From the NCBI GenBank assembly GCA_015501585.1, contig JADNRY010000827.1, positions 1 to 24,810 on the forward strand: 24,810 nt of DNA. The letters are read 5' to 3'. Shown here one piece after another: positions 19,218-24,810 of the stretch. The first letter of the stretch is position 1, and each line of letters begins with the position of its first letter. Made by a program: the position numbers and the translations under genes. The notes beneath the pieces are model-generated. The model saw only the letters and a program-made list of their open reading frames with translations. It did no database searches and was not told the DNA's origin. This DNA comes from Rhodocollybia butyracea (Eukaryota > Basidiomycota > Agaricomycetes > Agaricales > Omphalotaceae).

Positions 19218-21520
19218 TCCGAGTCAGGATAGTGGGAAAGCAGTCTTTGTACTCCAGCCTTGGACCACGATGTCGACGGGAAAGAACGCGTTGGACCGCG
19301 AAACGCACAAATAATAGTGTAGAACAATTCAATGTTCAAAAAGTACAGACGTTGATTTAAGCCCTTCCAAGAAACACGGTTCCACAGATTTCACCACAAC
19401 GGATCCTTCAGGGGAGCCTTATTCAGACAAACACTCAAAGTCGTCTCCCCCGTTCTCTTCGCCCACCTATAAACCTTCAACCCATTGAACCCGGTGGACA
19501 TCTGCGCCATCGCCTTCCCATACCCCTCCTGATCCACATCCGAACACAGATACACCTGCATACTTCTCGTGCGGTCGTATATCATCATTGAACCACCTTT
19601 TTGGATTTTGACTAGAAACGGGTTATTTCCGTGGATATTCGCTGGTGGGGGCATAGGGTTGTCCGGGTCGAATTCAATCGTTTGCGTGTTGCTCATATCG
19701 GAGGTTCGTCTGTTGACGTAGCTGAGATACATTTTTTGGCCCATGGCATTGGCGATACGGATGTCGGTGGGTGCGGTGCTGAAGGTGATGGTGACCCATT
19801 CGGCGCCTTTGAGGGAGTTGCACATCGTTTTGTGTTCTTTCCAATGGGAGTATTGGCAGTCTAGTTAGGGGGGTTGGAGATATGAAACAGGAAACAGGGG
19901 ATAAGATAGCTAGATCCTCACCAGTTCCACAGTATTCAGCAGAAAGACATCGAGAGCATTTGCTTGCTGTCTTCTTTCCACAAACAACACAACCCGAGTG
20001 ATTCGTTAACTTTCCGATATCTTGTTGACTGAGTGGCACAATAGGGAGGAGGAACGAAAGCCTGAATGGACCTTCGCTGCCCAAGCGTTTGGGTGCATAA
20101 TCAGAGGAGATCCTTCGGGCATTCATGTTGAGGACGCTAAGCAGAAGCTTCTGCTCTTCGGGACTGGCGACAATCTGGAGCGTCCGCGTCTGATTTACCC
20201 GCGATGCATTGAGGACCTCTTCGGCCCATGCTATTGTGTCATTTGCAGGAGCATCCCGAGCGCCACGAAAGTACATGATAATCATTACTGGAACACCGCT
20301 GGGGAGTGTACGGACTTCGACGACCTACGCTATCGGTTAGCTATAGACCCAGAAGAGAGGTAAAAGTATACGCACTCGCATACATACTGCATAACTTGTA
20401 TCCTTGTCCTGAACGATGGCTGTTTTAGCTCCACTATCAAACCCGTTAGCGAGTGACATGACTGTCTGCCGAAGATCGGAAAAGGTATTCTCATAAAGGT
20501 CCCAGGCATTCTCCTTCCCTTCACTCCTTGCATGAGCATTCGCTACCGCCTCTTCCATATTGCCTCGCTTGAACAAGTCGAGCAGAGTTTTTGTAGAGGT
20601 CTTCTTTGACCAAAGAGGAAGAGACGAAGGGTTAAAAGGCGGAAGTTCGATATGCTTCGAAAATGTCTGAGAGGCGTCGATGGCGCTGCGGAATTTTTTT
20701 TCGATAGCGTGTTCGGGTAACCGAGTTGTAGGAGACTCCGACGCCCATGCTATGCAAGAGCCGTAATTTATCTTCCCTCGAGACGCTAATCGGAATGATT
20801 TTGGAGTTTTTGGTCTTGGTTTGACCCTTCATATGATCTATAGCGACTTTAGCCCAATCAAAGCACGTTTGGCAGTCGGTTGTGTGGTGTTCTCTGCACT
20901 CGAATATACGTTCTGTAGGCCGACTTGACTTTGTTTCAGTGGCAAGGCTCTGCAAAACATAAGAGATAACGGGACGATCCTGGGCCAAACAATCATGTTA
21001 GATAGTTTACCGAATCTTCTAGAAGGATGTACCAGAAAATCATCTTCATCAAGGTCAGGAAAAGCCACAGAAAGCTGGTCTAAAACTTGGTAGTTGTTCG
21101 TGAGTCGATGGTCAGTGGTGCATTCGTTGCAAAATTCACAGCCATGGCGGCAGAACATAAAAGAGCCAATGAGAATGTTGCTGTCCATTTCAAAGTTGCA
21201 GAAAATCAAGGTGATGGTGGTTGGAGAATGAGATAAAAACCATTACCGAGTTTGGAACGTCAAAGCTGCGAATATCGCTCGTGCATACAAATTAATTGCT
21301 ACAGTCATCACAACACCGATGAGTATATCTTAGGCTCAACTGTCTAGCCAATGCCTCTGAGAAGTATCGGAATTATTCTAATTGATCATACCTACCCTCT
21401 GGAAGGCCATGTGTTCAACCAAGTCTCAGGCAGAAAGCTGTCGAAAGGACCACCAATTACAGCGGGGTTTCCATACCACAAATACCAAATGCCTCGAACA
21501 AATCACGATGAAGCATGGAT
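19218..21520. repeat. Tandem segmental duplication, unit 1
   Basis: This unit matches 21920-24302 over the whole MYND gene, about 170 bp past its stop and several hundred bp upstream of its start. The stop codons of the two copies are 2685 bp apart. Homology starts at the shared CATCCGAGTCAGGATAGT block and fades near 21520 (TACCACA...TGCCTCGAACAAATCACGA). Unit 1 lacks about 95 bp of the upstream region present in unit 2. Confidence 0.88.
19391..21188 (-). pseudogene. MYND zinc-finger protein, copy 1, frameshifted
   Basis: The four minus-strand exons mirror copy 2: 21033-21188, 20388-20979, 20325/19922 (19922-20324) and 19391-19860. The N-terminal Cys cluster MFCRHGCEFCNEC and the MYND finger (CVVCGKKTASKCSRC, AEYC, DCQYSHWKEHKTMC) are kept. 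All splice sites are kept, with introns of 53, 63 and 61 nt. Exon 2 is 592 nt where copy 2 has 594. The loss lies at about 20735, where copy 2 reads GGAGAAAGCTCGACG and copy 1 GGAGACTCCGACG on the plus strand. The shifted frame stops at 20632, well before the MYND finger, so a full protein is not made from the sequence as given. The C-terminal 144 residues differ from copy 2 at only 6 places, so the break is recent or a sequencing error. Confidence 0.8.
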
Positions 21521-21919
21521 TCAAATTGGAGTTGAACAAGTTATGTATTTGGCGGCTTTATTCGGTACTCAATCTCAAAATATTAATGGTGTACAGCTTG
21601 ACACCGAATGCTGAACTTTGAACACTGAATACTCATGGAATGCAGATATAAATTTTTAGTAACCTTCATCTCGAAATAGAACGTCCTGGGCAGGAATTTT
21701 ATCACTACGGTGGCGGGGAAGTCTAAATTCAAAAGGTCTTACGATATACATCAGTGTGGTACTGGGTGAACCTACCCCAACCAACGTGAAGAGCAAAGTG
21801 GGCAACTCCCAGCTGAACCGGGCCCAGGGTAAATGTGAACGGGAAGTGAGGGTGAATCTCTGGTGGTGCGGAAGAGGGGTGGTTCCAGGTTCCGAGGCGA
21901 ATTCGGGATCGAACCTACC
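21521..21919. other. Spacer between the duplicated units
   Basis: About 400 bp not matched in the other unit. The minus strand carries a tRNA B-box-like GGTTCGATCC at about 21907-21916 (plus GGATCGAACC), next to the edge of unit 2. The part at about 21750-21910 is GC-richer than its flanks and could be an inserted short element such as a SINE. I see no clear ends or target-site copies. Confidence 0.35.
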
Positions 21920-22075
21920 CATCCGAGTCAGGATAGTCGGAAAGCAGTCTTCGAACTCCAATGACCCACGACGTCGACGAGAAAGAACGTATTGGATCGC
22001 GAAGTGCAGATACCAACATTAGTGTACAAAATCCAAATGCTCAAAAAGTACCCAAGAAGCACGATTTCAAAAATT

Positions 22076-23874
22076 TTACCACAACGGATCCTTCGGGGGA
22101 GCCTTATTAAGACAAACACTCAAAGTCGTCTCCCCCGTCCTCTTCGCCCATCTGTAAATCTTCAACCCACTGAACCCGGTAGACATCTGCGCCATCGCCT
22201 TCCCATACCCCTCCTGATCCACATCCGAACACAAATACACCTCCATACTTCTCGTGCGGTCGTATATCATCATTGAACCACCTTTTTGGATTTTGACTAG
22301 AAACGGGTTATTTCCGTGGATATTCGCTGGTGGGGGCATAGGGTTGTCCGGGTCGAATTCAATCGTTTGCGTGTTGCTCATATCGGAGGTTCGTCTGTTG
22401 ACGTAGCTGAGGTACATTTTTTGGCCCATGGCATTTGCGATACGGATGTCGGTGGGTACGGTGCTGAAGGTGACGGTGACCCATTCGGCGCCTTTGAGGG
22501 AGTTGCACATCGTTTTGTGTTCTTTCCAATGGGAGTATTGGCAGTCTAGTTAGGGGAGTTCAAGACATGAAACATGAAACAGGAAATAAGATGGCTAGAT
22601 CCTCACCCGTCCCACAGTATTCAGCAGAAAGACATCGAGAGCATTTGCTCGTCGTCTTCTTTCCACAAACAACACAGCCCGAGTGATTTGTCAACTTTCC
22701 GATATCTTGTTGACTGAGTGGTGCGATAGGGAGAAGGAACGAAAGCATGAACGGAGCTTCGCTACGCATGCGTTTGGGTGAATAATCGGAGGAGATCCTT
22801 CGGGCATTCATGTTAAGGATGCTAAGAAGGAGCTTCTGCTCTTCGGGACTGGCGACAATCTGGAGCATCCCCTTTGCTCGCGATGTACTGATAACCTCTT
22901 GGACCCATGGTATCGTGTCATTTACAGGAGCATCCCGAGCGCCGCGAGCGTACAAGATAATCATTACTGGAACACCACTGGGGAGCGTACGGACTTCGAC
23001 AACCTACGCTATTGGTTGACTATAGACTCGGAAGAACAGAGATAGAGAATACATACTCGCATGCATACCGCATAAGTAGTGTCCTTGTCCTGAGCAATGG
23101 CTGTTTTAGCTCCGCCATCAAACCCGTTAGCGAGCGACATGACCGTCTGTCGAAAATCGACAAAGGTATTTTCATAAAGGTCCCAGGCGTTCTCCTTCCC
23201 TTCACTCCTTGCGTGAGCATTCGCCATGGCCTCTTCCATATTTCCTCGCCTGACCGATTCGAGCAAAGTTTTCGAGGAGGACTTCTTTGACCAAAGAGGA
23301 AGAGACGATGGGTTGAAAGGCGGATGTTCGATATGGTTCGAAAAGGTCTGCGAGGCGTCAATAGCACTGCGGAATTTTTTCTCGATGGCGTCTTCGGGTA
23401 GCCGAGTTGTAGGAGAAAGCTCGACGCCCATGCTATGTAAGAGCCGTAATTTATCTTCCCTTGAGACACTAATCGGAATGACTTTGGAGCTTTTGGTCTT
23501 GGTTTGACCCTTCATATGGTCTATGGCGACTTTAGCCCAATCAAAACACGTTTCGCAGTCGGTTTTATGGTGTTTTTTGCACTCGAATACGCGTTCTGTA
23601 TGTCGACTTGACTTTGTTTCAGTGGCAAGGTTCTGCAAAACATAAGAGATAGCGGGACGATCCTGGACCAAACAGCCATGTTAGATAGTTTACTGATTCC
23701 TCTGGAGGGATATACCATGAATTGATCTTCATCGAGGTCAGGAAAAGCTGCAGAAAGCTGGTCTAGAATTTGATAGTTGTTCGTGAGTCGATGGTCAGTG
23801 GTGCATTCGTTGCAGAATTCACAGCCATGGCGGCAGAACATAAAAGATCCAATATAAACGTCACTGTCGTCCAT
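22076..23874 (-). CDS. MYND zinc-finger protein, copy 2, intact
   Basis: Exons 23716-23874, 23069-23662, 22607-23003 and 22076-22545 (minus strand) give 539 aa with no break. Residues 12-28 (MFCRHGCEFCNECTTDH) form an N-terminal Cys/His cluster of the kind often found in Agaricomycete MYND proteins. The middle part contains FECKKHHKTDCETCFDWAKV and a helical KENAWDLYENTF. The MYND finger spans about residues 360-396, and its spacing C360-C363-C371-C374-C380-C384-H392-C396 fits the MYND consensus exactly. MYND fingers bind proline-rich partners, often in transcriptional regulation; no SET domain is present, so it is not a methyltransferase of the SMYD kind. The 143-residue C-terminal part (EWVTVTFSTVPTDIRI...) is unassigned. 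ATG 23874 matches the start of copy 1; an in-frame ATG at 23895 would add 7 residues. Confidence 0.88.
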
Positions 23875-23895
23875 CTCAGAATTGAAGGAAATCAA

Positions 23896-23940
23896 GGTGG
23901 TGGTGGTGGTGGTGGTGGTGGTGGTGATGGTGATGGTGGT
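23896..23940. repeat. GGT microsatellite in the leader of MYND copy 2
   Basis: (GGT)10 is followed by GAT GGT GAT GGT GGT, directly upstream of the minus-strand gene, so the transcript would carry an ACC-rich leader. Copy 1 has only GGTGATGGTGGT at the same place, so the expansion followed the duplication. Confidence 0.92.
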
Positions 23941-24500
23941 TGAACTTAAATAACGAAATAGGCCACGTTGTTACCGATTTAGGAACGTCAAAGCTGTGAA
24001 TATCGCTCGTATCATACAAATTTAAATTGCTACAGTCATAACTACACAAACTTTCTTGTATTATATACTTAATGGTCTAGTCACTCCTTTGATGAAATGG
24101 ACCCATACATTATTCTGCTCAAGCTCACAACACCGATAAGTACTATGTCCAGATATCCTCAACTGTCTAGCAAATGTCTCCGAGAGCTAGTAGAGTATCA
24201 GAATTAGAAAGCTATTAGAAGTGCCATCAGGTTGAAGTAGGGGAGTTTTCGAATCTGCACATACCACAGATTACCAGTTGCCTCAAGCAAATCACGAGCA
24301 TCAACTTGACTCAGACCAAAGATTTATGGAATTTCCTTAGAGTCAGTCGGCGCTCTTAGGCGAGAGTCTTACGTTCACACGAAAGAGCACGACAAAGGCT
24401 ATGCGATTGTGTACTCGTAGTGTAGAAGAACTACAGTAATTTATGTAATTCGACTAGTTATAGTAATCGAAATGAATAGAATAGAAATGGTATCTAATCG

Positions 24501-24520
24501 TAAGATAAGATAAGATAAGA
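24501..24520. repeat. Tandem TAAGA, four units
   Basis: Four TAAGA units head to tail inside the LTR. A small GTCGC/GCGAC hairpin (24521-24533) follows at once. Confidence 0.85.
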
Positions 24521-24542
24521 GTCGCGATGCGACAAAAGTTAA

Positions 24543-24564
24543 GGCCGCGCCATAAGGCGCGGCC
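24543..24564. repeat. 9-bp GC-only hairpin in the LTR
   Basis: GGCCGCGCC and GGCGCGGCC are perfect inverted copies around ATAA. Such a stem in an LTR could act in transcript end formation or packaging; that is inference. Confidence 0.9.
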
Positions 24565-24601
24565 GGAAGAGAATCAGGCAAGATGGGGAGGAGGCGTTAC
24601 A

Positions 24602-24612
24602 CCCTCCCCCAC
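24602..24612 (-). other. Polypurine tract
   Basis: On the minus strand GTGGGGGAGGG abuts the TGTA end of the LTR. This is the position and composition of the primer for plus-strand DNA synthesis in LTR retrotransposons, and it fixes the likely orientation of the element. Confidence 0.55.
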
Positions 24613-24614
24613 TA

Positions 24615-24637
24615 GATTAGTACCTAGGGTACTAATC
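24615..24637. repeat. 10-bp perfect inverted repeat
   Basis: GATTAGTACC and GGTACTAATC flank TAG. It lies between the polypurine tract and the open frame of the element, in what would be its 3' untranslated part. Confidence 0.85.
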
Positions 24638-24673
24638 GAACGATATGATGGGATAAATCCCCAATAAGGCGTA

Positions 24674-24810
24674 TTACTGGGGGGGATTATCCATCAGATT
24701 CATCCATCTGGGGAGACGTATCTCCAGATGATGAAGACGGTCCTGCGGAGCAGTTCCAGATGAAGAATGAGCTGGGGCAGTGGCTCCAGCAGCGGTGTTG
24801 TTTGTCATCG
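24674..24810 (-). CDS. Edge of a retrotransposon open frame (partial)
   Basis: On the minus strand a frame open to the window edge ends in TAA at 24674-24676. Its 44 visible residues from the Met codon at 24808 include an Ala/Ser/Thr-rich part, then QDRLHHLEIRLPRWMNLMD. Its place about 60 bp before the polypurine tract suits the end of a polyprotein. No protease, RT or integrase motif is in view, and the opposite strand is also open here, so strand and identity are provisional. Confidence 0.35.
   Translation of the reverse strand, partial: MTNNTAAGATAPAHSSSGTAPQDRLHHLEIRLPRWMNLMDNPPQ

Larger units (their letters stand above)
21920..24302. repeat. Tandem segmental duplication, unit 2
   Basis: Partner of 19218-21520. 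Differences include about 95 bp extra upstream sequence (about 24045-24130) and an expanded GGT microsatellite in the leader of the gene. The coding sequence is intact. Confidence 0.88.
24410..24601 (-). mobile_element. LTR of an LTR retrotransposon (probable 3' LTR)
   Basis: A 192-bp segment with TGTA at one end and TACA at the other, the usual inverted ends of LTRs. On the minus strand it begins TGTAACGCC directly after the polypurine run GTGGGGGAGGG, as expected of a 3' LTR. Inside are a perfect 9-bp GC-only hairpin and four TAAGA units. The outer flank GATTG (24405-24409) would be the target-site copy. The second LTR is beyond the window, so identity is inferred from ends and polypurine tract. 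Confidence 0.6.

Noticed and set aside
21900..21925. tRNA gene suggested by GGTTCGATCC on the minus strand
   Set aside because: No 5-bp T stem, anticodon arm or acceptor stem can be formed around it.
21656..21961. Minus-strand open frame of 101 codons in the duplication spacer
   Set aside because: It crosses the junction between spacer and duplicated 3' flank and has no family match; looks like a fortuitous frame in a repeat.
24410..24612. Reading the LTR as a 5' LTR of a plus-strand element
   Set aside because: The bases after its right end (CCCTCCCCC) do not resemble a tRNA primer site, whereas on the minus strand they form a polypurine tract.

Overview
The window looks like nuclear DNA of a filamentous basidiomycete. 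Genes sit on both strands and are cut by many very short introns (about 46-65 nt, mostly GT-AG). They include families common in Agaricomycetes: an F-box/LRR-like protein, MYND-finger proteins and small secreted orphans. The style fits Cantharellales (Rhizoctonia/Ceratobasidium-like), but that rank is inference. No tRNA, rRNA or CRISPR array was seen.

Layout. 1-1620: no confident gene, only a possible C-terminal exon at 638-867(-). 1621-3927(+): a 16-exon CNNM/Mam3-type DUF21-CBS membrane protein with a run of micro-exons, one of 3 nt. 4424-6394(-): a DHA1-type MFS drug/polyamine transporter whose frame is broken by at least six small losses. 6600-8995: old direct repeats around a secreted protein made of two tandem modules (7591-8876,+). 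9097-10137(-): an F-box-like protein. 10138-12888: gene-poor, with strong hairpins, the best being a 31-bp inverted repeat at 12103-12168. 12943-13870(+): a secreted protein with a Lys/Glu/Gly-rich tail and three look-alike introns. 15480-16751(+): a Gal80-like Gfo/Idh/MocA protein with one frameshift. 17242-18571(-): an intact orphan with an acidic tail and basic end. 19218-24302: a tandem segmental duplication carrying two MYND-finger genes on the minus strand. The left copy has a 2-nt deletion; the right copy is intact. 24410-24810: an LTR, a polypurine tract and the edge of an LTR retrotransposon.

The genes do not form one pathway. Several point to the cell surface or outside (CNNM, MFS, two secreted proteins), others to regulation (Gal80-like, F-box, MYND). 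The themes of the window are very small exons, local duplication at several scales (gene, domain plus intron, intron), and frame losses that are always deletions and usually fall in short homopolymers.
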